Below, piece after piece: positions 33,704-43,279 of a stretch of DNA of 64,000 nucleotides. This DNA comes from BD2-11 sp965221785 (GTDB taxonomy: Bacteria; Gemmatimonadota; Gemmatimonadetes; Longimicrobiales; Gaopeijiaceae). Numbering within the stretch: position 1 is the first letter of the stretch; each line of letters starts with the position of its first letter. The stretch lies in NCBI GenBank assembly GCA_965221785.1, contig CBDCSR010000001.1:186001-250000 (forward strand), given 5' to 3'. The translations under genes and the position numbers were made by a program. The notes under the pieces were generated by a model. That model did not search any database, was not told the DNA's origin, and saw nothing but the letters and a program-made list of their open reading frames with translations.

Positions 33704-35431
33704 ATGAACCGGACACACCACCAAAGAGGCCCGCGCCACACCCTGGTCGCGCTGGCGGCCGCGGGCCTGACCGGGTGCGCCATACCGGCGCCGGTCCTGG
33801 AAGTCGACACCATCTACCTGAACGGGGAGGTCGTCACCATGGACGCGGAGGCCCGCACCGTCGAGGCCGTGGCGGTGCGCGGCGACGAGGTCGTCGGGGT
33901 GGGAAGCAGCATCGAGATCGGGCTGATGGCCGGTCCCGGCACCCGCGTTGTCGACCTGGAGGGCCGGACGATGACACCCGGCTTCTACGCCCCCCACGAC
34001 CACTTCCCGTGGGCGGGCGCCATCGCGGTCACCACGGTGAACCTCAACAGCCCGCCCATGGGGCCGGTGGAGAACATCGAAGGCCTGGTGGATGCGCTGC
34101 GGGAGAAGGCCGGCGAGACCCCGGCGGGCGATTGGATCCAGGGGTGGGGCTACGACGACACCCTGCTTGAGGACCAGCGCCACCCCAACCGGCACGACCT
34201 CGACCGGGTGTCGACCGAACACCCCATCTACATCAGCCACACCTCCGGCCACCTGGGCGTGGCCAACACCATGGCGCTCGGCATGGCGGCCATTACCGCC
34301 GGCACACAGCCGCCCCCCGGCGGTGTGATTCGCCACGAGGCCGACACCGGGGAACCCGACGGGGTGCTCGAGGAGACGGCCGCCTGGATGGTCATGGGCA
34401 TCGTGCCGACCGCGACCGTCGAACAGAAACTGGAAGGGTTCAGGCGCGCCGTGCAGATCTATGTCGAACAGGGCGTGACCACCACCGTCATCACCGGGGG
34501 GACGGCCGAGAACGTCGTCGACCTTCAGATGGCCCGCCGGGAGGGTCTCCTCTCGCTCCGGGTCGTGACCATGGTGAGCAAGGCCGCCCCCGGATTCCCG
34601 TCACCGGCGGAGGCCGGCGGCTTCGTCTCCGGCTTCGGCGACAATCGCCTGAAGCTGGGGGGCATCAAGATCGTCCAGGACGGCTCCAACCAGGGCTTCA
34701 CCGGCTACTTCACCGAACCGTACCACACGCCCTTCAATGGCGATCCCGAGTGGCGCGGCTACCCCGCCCGCAGCCGGGAGGACCTCACGGCCATGGTGAA
34801 GGGGCTGCACCGGGCCGGCTACCAGATCGCCATCCACGGGAACGGCGACGCAGCAATCGACGACATCATCCACGCCTTCCGCGAAGCCCAGCGCGACTTT
34901 CCCCGCGAGGACGCCCGCCACCGCATCGAGCACTGTCAGATGGTGCGGAAGGATCAGCTGGACGAGATCGCCGAACTGGGCATCACGCCCTCGTTCTTCG
35001 TCGGGCACGTGTTCTACTGGGGCGACCGGCACCGTGACATCTTCATGGGGCCGGAGCGCGCTGCGGGGATCAGTCCCCTCAAGTCGTCCATCGACCGCGG
35101 CATCCGCTTCACCGTGCACGACGACACCCCGGTGACCCCCGTGGACCCGCTGCAGCTCATATGGGTGTCGGTCAACCGCCTGACCCGGAGCGACCAGGTG
35201 CTGGGGCCCGAGGAGCGGGTGTCGCCGCTGGAGGCGATGCGGGCGATGACCATCGATGCCGCCTGGCAGAACTTCGAGGAGGACATCAAGGGGTCCATCG
35301 AGCCGGGCAAACTGGCGGATCTCGTCATCCTGTCCGACAATCCGCTGACCGTGGATCCCCTCACCATCCGCGATGTTCAGGTGCTCGAGACCATCGTCGG
35401 CGGCGAAACGGTCTACCGGCGCGGAGACTGA
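33704..35431 (+). CDS. YtcJ-like amidohydrolase lipoprotein (second copy)
   Basis: The 575-residue protein has a lipobox (GLTGC), then TMTPGFYAPHDHFPWAG, GWGYDDTLLEDQRHPNRHD, SHTSGHLGVANTMAL, HGNGDAAIDD and GKLADLVILSDNPLT. It is a paralog of the lipoprotein encoded at 28622-30328. The usual HxH of the metal site is H-D-H here (APHDHF), whereas the paralog has SHGH. GGGAGG lies 8 bases before the ATG at 33704. It is the third gene in the xsc-tpa transcript by spacing (57 bases after tpa). Confidence 0.88.
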   Translation: MNRTHHQRGPRHTLVALAAAGLTGCAIPAPVLEVDTIYLNGEVVTMDAEARTVEAVAVRGDEVVGVGSSIEIGLMAGPGTRVVDLEGRTMTPGFYAPHDHFPWAGAIAVTTVNLNSPPMGPVENIEGLVDALREKAGETPAGDWIQGWGYDDTLLEDQRHPNRHDLDRVSTEHPIYISHTSGHLGVANTMALGMAAITAGTQPPPGGVIRHEADTGEPDGVLEETAAWMVMGIVPTATVEQKLEGFRRAVQIYVEQGVTTTVITGGTAENVVDLQMARREGLLSLRVVTMVSKAAPGFPSPAEAGGFVSGFGDNRLKLGGIKIVQDGSNQGFTGYFTEPYHTPFNGDPEWRGYPARSREDLTAMVKGLHRAGYQIAIHGNGDAAIDDIIHAFREAQRDFPREDARHRIEHCQMVRKDQLDEIAELGITPSFFVGHVFYWGDRHRDIFMGPERAAGISPLKSSIDRGIRFTVHDDTPVTPVDPLQLIWVSVNRLTRSDQVLGPEERVSPLEAMRAMTIDAAWQNFEEDIKGSIEPGKLADLVILSDNPLTVDPLTIRDVQVLETIVGGETVYRRGD

Positions 35432-35806
35432 CCGCTCCGGTGGGAGAACGGCACCACGACCATCCCTGAAGCGCCTTCCCGGGGTCGCTTGTCGCGCGGC
35501 GCGTAAGCGCGCCCGGGACACAGGTTTGCGAAGGGGAAGCCCAATCCCCACAATCAGAGAACGCTCGCCCCCCCAACCCCCGCACGTCGAAGTGCATCCG
35601 TAAGCCCGCGCATGGGAGGAAGAACGCGTCGGGGCGGCGAGACGGGCTTTCTGCCGCGCCTTGTGGGCCGGGAATCCGAATCGAGTACGGGTTCCGACCA
35701 CGCAGCCGGAACACCGAGCGGCTTTGGCCGTTTTCTGCTGCTGCGACCCGCCTGGCCGGTCCCACCGGAACCCCAGTCGGAGTCCCCAGACTCCCGGGAG
35801 GTTGCT
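35432..35806. other. gene-free stretch upstream of first SusC-like gene
   Basis: This 375-base gap has no convincing gene. It contains a short GC hairpin, GGCGCG-TAAG-CGCGCC, at 35498-35513. A promoter for the receptor gene is not obvious, although a TTTGCG and a CACAAT sit about 18 bases apart near 35525-35555. Codons in frame with the receptor continue upstream to 35612 but carry no signal peptide, so they are treated as untranslated. Confidence 0.5.
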
Positions 35807-38800
35807 GTGAAACCGTTTATCGTTCTTCTCCTGTTCGCCGGCCTCGCTCCGGCGACCTCCGCCCAGTCGGTATCGTTCGACCCGCAACCGACGCTGGTCC
35901 TGGAGGTGGCCCCGGCCGAAGTGGACGTGCGCCCGATCCGTGTGCAGGGGACCGTCACCGGGACGGTCACCGACGCGGGAACCGGTCAGCCCATCGCCGC
36001 GGTCCAGATGTCCGTGGTGGGCACCGGTCTGGGCGGGCTCACCAACGCGGATGGCCGCTACCTGATCCAGAACGTGCCCGACGGGCCGCAGACCCTGCGC
36101 GCGGAGCGGGTAGGGTATGCGACCGTGGACGTGGCGGTCACGATCGCGGCCGACCAGACGCTCGTGCAGGACTTTCTCCTCTCCGAGCAGGCCTTCGCGC
36201 TGGACGAAATCGTCGTTACCGGCGTACCCGGCGGGACCCGCAGGCGCGCGATCGGCAACTCGGTGAGCACCGTCGAGGCCGCGGCCATTACCGAACTGGC
36301 CCCGGTCGAGGACGTGCAGACCCTGCTGCGCGGGCGAACGCCCAGCGTGAACATGATGGGCGGCGGCATGGTGGGTCAGGGTCCGCGCATGCGCATCCGG
36401 GGCGCGTCCACCTTCTCGCTCAACGGCCAGCCCCTCATCTACATCGACGGCGTGCGGGCCAACAATGACGAGACCACCGGCTACACCTTCGGCAACAACG
36501 CCGGCGTGCGCTCGATTCTCACCAGCCTGGACCCCGAGCAGATCGAGAGGATCGAGGTGCTCAAGGGCCCGGCGGCGGCGACGCTCTACGGCACGGAAGC
36601 CTCGCGCGGCGTGATCAACGTCATCACCAAGCGGGGCCAGGAGGGCGGCGCCCGGGTCGACCTCATGGTCCGGCAGGGTGTGAACTGGATGGCCGACAAG
36701 CAGGGCAAGGTGGGCTACGACAACTACTGGACCGATCCGGGCTCCGGCCAGATCCACACCCTGAACATGCTGGACTACCACGACGGCCTCGGCAACGACA
36801 TCTACACGCCCGGCTCCGTCCAGGCGTACAGCGCCAGCCTGAGCGGCGGCTCGGCGGACACCCGATACTTCCTCTCGAGCACCTACGCGGACGAGACCGG
36901 CATCCTGAACTACAACTGGCAGAAGAAGTTCAACTTGCGCACCAACATCGAGACCGAGCTCTCGGACAACCTGGGGCTCGCCGTGAACATGGGGTACACC
37001 AACTCGCGCGACCGCCTGGTGCGCGACGGCTTCGGAAGCATCACCGAGGGTGTCGAGTTCGGAAGTCCCCGGCTCCTTCCCGAGCACTGGTGCCGATCCA
37101 GCAACAACAGCTTCGGCTGCGAGCTCCTGCACGGTTACAACCGTTACGACATGCCGGTGCGGGACCAGACCAACTTCAACCACCAGTACCTGAACAGGTT
37201 CACCGGCGGCCTGACCTTCAACCACGAGGCGCTCGGCTTCCTGACGTCACGGCTCACCACGGGCATCGACTTCACCGGCGAGCAGAACGTGGCCTTCCGC
37301 GAATTCCAGACCAGCGACACCGCTGTCGTGTCGCTCGGAGCGAACAACCGCAAGGGCTTCCGCAACGAGGGGCACTTCACCCACTTCCGCACCACCACGG
37401 ACTTCTCGACCACCGCCAACCTGAACGTCTCTTCAGCGCTGACGACATCCACTTCGCTGGGTGTCCAGTACTACACGCGCACCACGACCTTCCTCTCGGC
37501 CACGGGACAGCAGTTCGCCGGTCCCGGCCTGAGCACCATCACCTCGACCTCGATCCCCGGGGTCCCGGCCAACAACCGCATCTCCGACAACACCCTCGGC
37601 ACCTACATACAGGAGACGCTGGGCTGGAACGACCGCCTCTTCCTGACCGGCGCCGTGCGCGTGGACAACAACAGCGCCTTCGGCAACGACATCAGGTTCG
37701 TGACCTACCCGAAGGCGTCGCTCTCGTGGGTGATGAACGAGGAGGGCTGGTTCCAGGACAGCGCACCCGGCTGGCTGAACACCCTGCGGTTTCGCCTGGC
37801 GTGGGGGGAATCCGGCGAGCAGCCCGCGTCCTTCTCGGCGCTGCGCACCTGGGCGGCGGTGACGGGTCCCCGGAGCACCGCGGGCGTGACGCCCAACACG
37901 GTCGGGAATCCAGACCTCACCGCCGAGGTCGGGCAGGAGACCGAAGTCGGATTCGACGCCGATCTGCTCGACAGCCGGCTGGGGCTCCAGTTCACCTACT
38001 ACAACAAGCTGACCAGGGGCGCGATTCTCGAACGAGACCTGCCCCCATCCGGCGGTTTCACCGGCGCCCAGTTCGTCAACGCGGGCGAGATCACAAACTC
38101 GGGGCTGGAGCTCTCGCTGAACGCGCAGCTCGTCGAGACGTCGGGTCTCAGTTGGGACGTCGGTCTCAACTTCTCCAGCAACAGCTCGGAGATCCTGCAG
38201 CTTTCCGGGGAGGCCGGGGACACCAGCATCGTCTTCAACAGCTGGAGCTCGATGGAGCACCGGGTGGGCCATCCGCCCTACAGCTGGTTCGGCGTGGACG
38301 TGGTGAGTTCGGACCTCGACGCCAACGGCAACACCGTCAACGCCCAGTGCAGCAACGGACAGGGCGGCACCACGCCCTGCTTCGACGCCGGCGGCACCAC
38401 CATCGCTCCGCGCGTCTTCCTGGGCCGGGCCATCGCGCCCTACGAGATCTCGCTCACGTCCGACATCGCCGTCGGCAACAACCTGCGCTTTCACGTCCTG
38501 GTCACCTCCGAGCAAGGCCACAAGCGCTTCGACAACACGCTCCGCCAGCGCTGCCGCCTCTACCGGGTCTGCCGGTCGAACCATCATCCCCAGGAGTGGG
38601 ATCCGATCATGAAGGCGACGGTCGAGAGCAGCGATCAGATCATCGACTCGTGGGTCAACGACGTGAGCTTCATCCGGCTCAAGGCGGTCTCCATGACCTA
38701 CGACCTGCCCGAGCAGTACCGCTTCGGCTCGAGCCGCGCCGTCCTCCAGATCGCGGCCCAGCATCTCTTCACGTTGACGGATTGGACCGCATCGGACCCG

Positions 38801-38896
38801 GAGGTGATGTTCTCGAGCGGCGGCAGAGCCTTCATGGCGCAGAACAACCTGCCGTTGCCACAGCAGATCACCGCTTCCGTCCGCTTCAGCTTCTGA
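35807..38896 (+). CDS. SusC-like TonB-dependent receptor
   Basis: The GTG at 35807 follows GGGAGG and starts a signal peptide (MKPFIVLLLFAGLAPATSAQ). A carboxypeptidase-regulatory-like domain follows (VTGTVTDAGTGQPIAAVQM, TNADGRYLIQNVPDG). The plug domain has the SusC hallmark RGTPSVN-like block LLRGRTPSVNMMGG, GPRMRIRGASTFSLNGQP, IYIDGVRAN and IEVLKGPAAATLYGTEASRG, followed by a large barrel. It imports ligands bound by the SusD-like partner encoded just downstream. Cysteine pairs in extracellular-type loops (HWCRSSNNSFGCELL, RQRCRLYRVC) are unusual. The position inside the taurine locus suggests a taurine-bearing substrate, as inference. Confidence 0.86.
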   Translation: MKPFIVLLLFAGLAPATSAQSVSFDPQPTLVLEVAPAEVDVRPIRVQGTVTGTVTDAGTGQPIAAVQMSVVGTGLGGLTNADGRYLIQNVPDGPQTLRAERVGYATVDVAVTIAADQTLVQDFLLSEQAFALDEIVVTGVPGGTRRRAIGNSVSTVEAAAITELAPVEDVQTLLRGRTPSVNMMGGGMVGQGPRMRIRGASTFSLNGQPLIYIDGVRANNDETTGYTFGNNAGVRSILTSLDPEQIERIEVLKGPAAATLYGTEASRGVINVITKRGQEGGARVDLMVRQGVNWMADKQGKVGYDNYWTDPGSGQIHTLNMLDYHDGLGNDIYTPGSVQAYSASLSGGSADTRYFLSSTYADETGILNYNWQKKFNLRTNIETELSDNLGLAVNMGYTNSRDRLVRDGFGSITEGVEFGSPRLLPEHWCRSSNNSFGCELLHGYNRYDMPVRDQTNFNHQYLNRFTGGLTFNHEALGFLTSRLTTGIDFTGEQNVAFREFQTSDTAVVSLGANNRKGFRNEGHFTHFRTTTDFSTTANLNVSSALTTSTSLGVQYYTRTTTFLSATGQQFAGPGLSTITSTSIPGVPANNRISDNTLGTYIQETLGWNDRLFLTGAVRVDNNSAFGNDIRFVTYPKASLSWVMNEEGWFQDSAPGWLNTLRFRLAWGESGEQPASFSALRTWAAVTGPRSTAGVTPNTVGNPDLTAEVGQETEVGFDADLLDSRLGLQFTYYNKLTRGAILERDLPPSGGFTGAQFVNAGEITNSGLELSLNAQLVETSGLSWDVGLNFSSNSSEILQLSGEAGDTSIVFNSWSSMEHRVGHPPYSWFGVDVVSSDLDANGNTVNAQCSNGQGGTTPCFDAGGTTIAPRVFLGRAIAPYEISLTSDIAVGNNLRFHVLVTSEQGHKRFDNTLRQRCRLYRVCRSNHHPQEWDPIMKATVESSDQIIDSWVNDVSFIRLKAVSMTYDLPEQYRFGSSRAVLQIAAQHLFTLTDWTASDPEVMFSSGGRAFMAQNNLPLPQQITASVRFSF

Positions 38897-38921
38897 GCCC
38901 GACAAAGAGGAGAATGTGATC

Positions 38922-40193
38922 ATGCATATCAAGACGATTATGACTCGGGCTTTCGCATGCGCCGCGCTGCTGGCGTTCTCCGCCGCGTGCGACGTGGACA
39001 GCCTTCTCGAAGTCACCGACCCCAGCCGCCTCCTCTCGGAGAACGTGGAGATTCCCGCCCAGGCCGGGGCTCTCATGAACGGCCTCGAGGCCGATTTCCT
39101 GTGCGCCCACGGTGCGTTCCTGGTCGTGACCGCGGACCTGAGCGACGAATACGAAGACACCAACGCCGGCGGCGACAACTGGTCGCTGGACCGCCGCCGC
39201 CCCCAGGGCCAGAACGCCTGGGCCGACAACGATTGCACCGGCTTCCTGCCTTCGGGCTATGTCCCCGCGTCGCGCGCGCGCTGGGTGGCCGACAACCTCG
39301 TGAACCTGCTCGAGAGCTGGAGCGACGCGGAGGTCGCCATGCGCACCCAGCGGCTCGCCAGAGCCTCTCTGCTGTCCGGGTTCAGCCTCTCCATGCTGGG
39401 AGCCGCGCACTGCACGATCGCCCTGGACAGCGGCCCGGAGATTACCGCCGTACAGGCCTTCGCCGAGGCGGAGCAACGCTTCTCGAACGCGCTTCAGCAC
39501 GCGCAGAGTTCCGGGGCGGGTGACATCGCCAGCGCGGCGCTGGTGGGCCGCGCCCGGGTGAAGCTGTACCAGGGGGACGGCCAGGGTGCGGCAGCCGATG
39601 CCAGGCAGGTGCCCGAAGGCTTCCGGATGGACATCTTTCCTTCGGACGCGCCCAACCGGCTGAACAACCGCATCTGGGCCACAAACCTGTTCAACTTCAG
39701 CTTCGGCGTGGCCCCGTGGACGCGCGAGCTGATGACCGGCGGCGTACTCGATCCGCGTACGATCACCTACGATACCGGCCAGAACACCGGCTGGGCGCCG
39801 GGCAACGTGTGGGGCCAGAGCAAGTACACTTCGGCGAGCTCACCCATGCCGATCGCGCGCTGGGAAGAGGCGCAGCTGATCATCGCCGAGGTGGTGGGCG
39901 GCGACGAGGCCGTGCGCATCATCGACGGGCTGCGCGACGCGCACGGGCTGCCTCACTTCATGGGCATGGGCGAAGCCGAGATTCGCCAGGCGGTCGTCGA
40001 CGAGCGGCAGCGCGAGCTGTGGTTCGAAGGGTTCCGCGCGTACGACATTCACCGCCTGAACCTGCCCCTGGTTCCCGCTCCGGGCGAGCCCTACCAGCTG
40101 GGCGTCAAGGGTGGATCGTACGGGGACCAGACCTGCATCCCGATCCCGATCATCGAGACCTTCAACAACCCGACCATCCGGGGAGGAGCGTAG
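38922..40193 (+). CDS. SusD/RagB-like lipoprotein
   Basis: The protein has a short signal peptide with lipobox (LLAFSAAC) and tetratricopeptide-like alpha-helical repeats typical of SusD (AQAGALMNGLEADF, ARASLLSGFSLSMLG, ASAALVGRARVKLYQGD). The SusD family closes with VVDERQRELWFEGFRAYDIHRLN near the C-terminus, as seen here. Six cysteines beyond the lipobox (for example DFLCAHG, NDCTGFL, QTCIPIP) suggest disulfides. It pairs with the SusC-like gene 25 bases upstream and captures the ligand at the cell surface. The ATG at 38922 has AGGAG at 9 bases; a GTG at 38916 is closer than usual. Confidence 0.84.
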   Translation: MHIKTIMTRAFACAALLAFSAACDVDSLLEVTDPSRLLSENVEIPAQAGALMNGLEADFLCAHGAFLVVTADLSDEYEDTNAGGDNWSLDRRRPQGQNAWADNDCTGFLPSGYVPASRARWVADNLVNLLESWSDAEVAMRTQRLARASLLSGFSLSMLGAAHCTIALDSGPEITAVQAFAEAEQRFSNALQHAQSSGAGDIASAALVGRARVKLYQGDGQGAAADARQVPEGFRMDIFPSDAPNRLNNRIWATNLFNFSFGVAPWTRELMTGGVLDPRTITYDTGQNTGWAPGNVWGQSKYTSASSPMPIARWEEAQLIIAEVVGGDEAVRIIDGLRDAHGLPHFMGMGEAEIRQAVVDERQRELWFEGFRAYDIHRLNLPLVPAPGEPYQLGVKGGSYGDQTCIPIPIIETFNNPTIRGGA

Positions 40194-40269
40194 CAGCCGA
40201 GAGCGCGAATCCTCAGCTTGCTGATGCCGATCGGGCGCGGTTCGGGACGATCGCCTTGACCGGGTCGAT

Positions 40270-41259
40270 GTGACCTTCCTCGACGAGTTGCGGCATCGGG
40301 CGGGGACGCGGCGCAGGCGCGTCGTGTTCCCCGAAGGCGGGGATCCGCGAATCCGCGAGGCGGCGCTGGCCGCGGCCGCCGACGGACTCGCGGATCCCCT
40401 GCTGCTGGGCCCCGCCGGCGAGCTGGAGCGCCAGCTCGCCGGCGATCCGCGCTCGCGCGCCGTCCGGGTGGTGGACCCGGCCGACCCGGCCCGGGTGGAG
40501 CGGCAAGCGGCGGTCCTGCGCGAGCTGAAGCGCTTCCGCGACCTCCCCGGCGACGAGTTGTGCCGCCGCGCCGCAGATCCCCTCTACCACGGCGCGCTCA
40601 TGGTCGGCACCGGCGAAGCCGATGGCGGGGTCGCGGGCGCGGTCTACACCACCGCGGCGGTGATCCGGGCCGGGATCCACTGCGTCGGCCGCGCCGAGGG
40701 GGCCACCACCATCTCCTCCTCGTTCTTCATGGTGGTTCGGCCCTTCCGCGGTCCGGAAACCGAGGTGCTCACCTTCGCCGACGCGGCCATCGTGCCCGAT
40801 CCGTCGGCGGAGCAGCTCGCCGAGATCGCGGTGGCGTCGTGCCGCGCGCGCCGGCGCATCGTGGGCGACGAGCCCCGTGTGGCGTTCCTGTCCTACTCGA
40901 CCCGGGGCAGCGCGGAAGGCCCCTCGGTGGACCGGGTGCGGAAAGCGGTGGCCCACTTCCGCGGGATGAGCCCGCACACCGCCGCGGACGGCGAGCTTCA
41001 GGCCGACGCCGCCCTCATCGAAGCGGTCGGCCGTCGCAAGACCCCGGACTCCCCGGTGGCGGGAAGGGCGAACGTGCTCATCTTCCCCGATCTGGACGCC
41101 GGCAACATCGCCTACAAACTTGTCCAGCGGCTCGCCGGCGCGGAGGCGCTGGGTCCGATCGTGCAGGGGCTCGCGGGTCCCTGGTGCGACCTTTCCCGCG
41201 GCGCGTCGGTCGAGGACGCGGTACACGTGGCGTGCATCACATCCCTTCTTGCGGACTGA
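40270..41259 (+). CDS. pta: phosphate acetyltransferase
   Basis: The 329-residue enzyme interconverts acetyl phosphate and CoA with acetyl-CoA and phosphate. Its Pta/Ptb fold signatures are RVVFPEGGDPRIREAAL, YHGALMVGTGEADGGVAGA, and NVLIFPDLDAGNIAYKLVQR. It completes the taurine route by converting Xsc-derived acetyl phosphate to acetyl-CoA. The start is a GTG at 40270, overlapping an out-of-frame ATG. It lies 76 bases after the SusD-like gene and 42 bases before the AGCS symporter. Confidence 0.9.
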   Translation: MTFLDELRHRAGTRRRRVVFPEGGDPRIREAALAAAADGLADPLLLGPAGELERQLAGDPRSRAVRVVDPADPARVERQAAVLRELKRFRDLPGDELCRRAADPLYHGALMVGTGEADGGVAGAVYTTAAVIRAGIHCVGRAEGATTISSSFFMVVRPFRGPETEVLTFADAAIVPDPSAEQLAEIAVASCRARRRIVGDEPRVAFLSYSTRGSAEGPSVDRVRKAVAHFRGMSPHTAADGELQADAALIEAVGRRKTPDSPVAGRANVLIFPDLDAGNIAYKLVQRLAGAEALGPIVQGLAGPWCDLSRGASVEDAVHVACITSLLAD

Positions 41260-41301
41260 CTCGGTCGGCCCGCCCCCTCACTCCAGCCGAGGACGCCCTC
41301 C

Positions 41302-42735
41302 ATGGGTCTTGACGAACGAATCAACGAGTTCATGCAACCCGTTACGGACGTGGTCGCCGGCTTCATCTTCTATTCAGTGCCCATCGCCGGCGCAGACGTA
41401 CCCCTCATAGTGGCGTGGCTCATCGCGGGCGGCGTGTTCTTCACCCTGTACCTGCGCTTCATCAACGTGCGCGGCTTCAGGCACGCGCTGGACCTGGTCC
41501 GGGGGCGCTACACCGACCCCTCCCAGCCGGGCGAGGTCACCCCGTTCCAGGCGCTCGCGACCGCCGTGTCGGGCACGGTCGGAATCGGGAACATCGCGGG
41601 GGTGGCGGTGGCGATTTCCCTGGGCGGGCCCGGCGCCACGCTCTGGCTCATCATCGCCGGCCTGCTTGGGATGAGCACCAAGTTCGCCGAGTGCACGCTG
41701 GCGGTGAAGTACCGTCACACCAACCCGGACGATTCCGTCAGCGGCGGCCCCATGTACTACCTGCAGCGCGGCCTCGAGCTGCGGAACCTGCCCCGGGTCG
41801 GCAAGGGCCTGGGGATGTTCTACGCCGCCGCCATGGTGTTCGGCTGTCTCGGCATCGGCAACATGTTCCAGTCCAACCAGGCCGCCGCCATCCTCATCGA
41901 GGTGACGGGGGCGGAAGGGAGCTTCTTCAACGACAAGGCCTGGCTGCTGGGCGTCTTCATGGCCGTCGCGGTGGCGATGGTGATCGTCGGCGGCATCAAG
42001 AGCATCGCGCGGGTCACCTCCAAGCTGGTACCCTTCATGGCGGTGCTCTACGTGCTCTCGGCGCTGGCGATCATCGGCATCAACGCCGACCGCCTCCCTG
42101 CCGCCATCGTCCAGATCTGGGAGGGCGCCTTCTCGCCCGAGAGCATCGGCGGGGGGATGATCGGGGTCATGATCATCGGATTCCGGCGCGCCGTTTTCTC
42201 GAACGAGGCCGGCCTCGGATCAGCCGCCATCGCCCACTCGGCGGTGCAGACCGACGAGCCGTGCACGGAGGGCTTCGTCAGCCTGCTCGAGCCGTTCATC
42301 GACACGGTGGTCATCTGCACCATGACCGCGCTGGTCATCATCACGACGGTCTACGATCCCGCGCTGGCCGATGCCGGCATCAGCGGCATCGAAATGACCA
42401 AGACCGCGTTCGAGAGCACGCTCTCCTGGTCGCCCGTGCCCCTCTCGGTCGCGGCGGTGCTGTTCGCCTTCTCGACCATGATCTCATGGAGCTACTACGG
42501 TCTGAAGGCGGCCACCTACCTGACCGGCGAGAACCGGTCGGTGGAGACGGGATTCAAGCTGTTCTTCTGCGGCTTCGTGGTCCTGGGCTCGAGCATCAAT
42601 CTCGCCGCGCTCATCGATCTCTCGGATGCGATGATCTACGTGGTCGCGATTCCAAACCTGCTGGGGCTGTACCTGCTCGCGCCCGTTCTGCGAAAGGAGG
42701 TGCTCTCGTACCGGGATCGACTCGGCCGCTACTGA
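41302..42735 (+). CDS. AGCS-family sodium:amino-acid symporter
   Basis: The 477-residue protein has about 11 membrane segments and the AGCS-family block GIGNIAGVAVAISLGGPGAT, then AGLLGMSTKFAECTLAVKYR and FSNEAGLGSAAIAHSAV. AGCS members transport alanine or glycine with sodium. Located next to tpa-xsc-pta, it could import taurine, or exchange alanine made by Tpa; the exact substrate cannot be read. The ATG follows the pta stop by 42 bases. Confidence 0.86.
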   Translation: MGLDERINEFMQPVTDVVAGFIFYSVPIAGADVPLIVAWLIAGGVFFTLYLRFINVRGFRHALDLVRGRYTDPSQPGEVTPFQALATAVSGTVGIGNIAGVAVAISLGGPGATLWLIIAGLLGMSTKFAECTLAVKYRHTNPDDSVSGGPMYYLQRGLELRNLPRVGKGLGMFYAAAMVFGCLGIGNMFQSNQAAAILIEVTGAEGSFFNDKAWLLGVFMAVAVAMVIVGGIKSIARVTSKLVPFMAVLYVLSALAIIGINADRLPAAIVQIWEGAFSPESIGGGMIGVMIIGFRRAVFSNEAGLGSAAIAHSAVQTDEPCTEGFVSLLEPFIDTVVICTMTALVIITTVYDPALADAGISGIEMTKTAFESTLSWSPVPLSVAAVLFAFSTMISWSYYGLKAATYLTGENRSVETGFKLFFCGFVVLGSSINLAALIDLSDAMIYVVAIPNLLGLYLLAPVLRKEVLSYRDRLGRY

Positions 42736-42829
42736 CCGCGGAACGCGGCGGCGACCCGGACCCCGCGGAGCCCACGACGGCCGTCCCTCGACAGCCACAT
42801 CCACAACTCACTCTTCTTCGGGGAGAAAC

Positions 42830-43261
42830 ATGATGCCCAGGAACATCCTCGCCGCCATCGTCGGCTACATCGCCATGGCCGCCGTGCTCTTCGCGCTGTT
42901 CTCGCTTCTGTGGGTGGCGCTGGGGCCATCGCGCGCCTTCCAGCCGGGTTCGTGGGAGGTGTCCGGCGGCTGGGCGCTCGGTTCGGTCGTGCTCGGGCTC
43001 GTGGCCGCGTACATCGGCGGACGAGTCTGTGCCAGGGTGGCGCGCGATGCCGGGGGCGCCACGATTCTGATCTGCCTGGTGATCGTGCTTGGGGTGGTGA
43101 CGGCGCTGATGCCGGTGGAGATGGCGGCGGGACCGCGCCCCGATGACGTGTCGATGATGGAGGCGACCGCGGGCGCCCGCCAGCCGGCATGGTTCAACTG
43201 GCTCAACCCGGTGATCGGGGTCGTGGGCGTCTGGTTCGGTTCGAAGAAGTTGCGTGCGTAG
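42830..43261 (+). CDS. small membrane protein of unknown function
   Basis: The 143-residue protein has about four hydrophobic segments: AAIVGYIAMAAVLFALFSLL, GWALGSVVLGLVAAYIGG, ATILICLVIVLGVVTALMPV and NPVIGVVGVWFGSKKLRA. GGGGAGAAAC precedes two tandem ATG codons (42830, 42833). It follows the AGCS symporter by 94 bases and might be an accessory protein; no family is recognised. It is convergent with the hydratase gene. Confidence 0.7.
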   Translation: MMPRNILAAIVGYIAMAAVLFALFSLLWVALGPSRAFQPGSWEVSGGWALGSVVLGLVAAYIGGRVCARVARDAGGATILICLVIVLGVVTALMPVEMAAGPRPDDVSMMEATAGARQPAWFNWLNPVIGVVGVWFGSKKLRA

Positions 43262-43279
43262 CAGCCCAATCCCGTTCGC

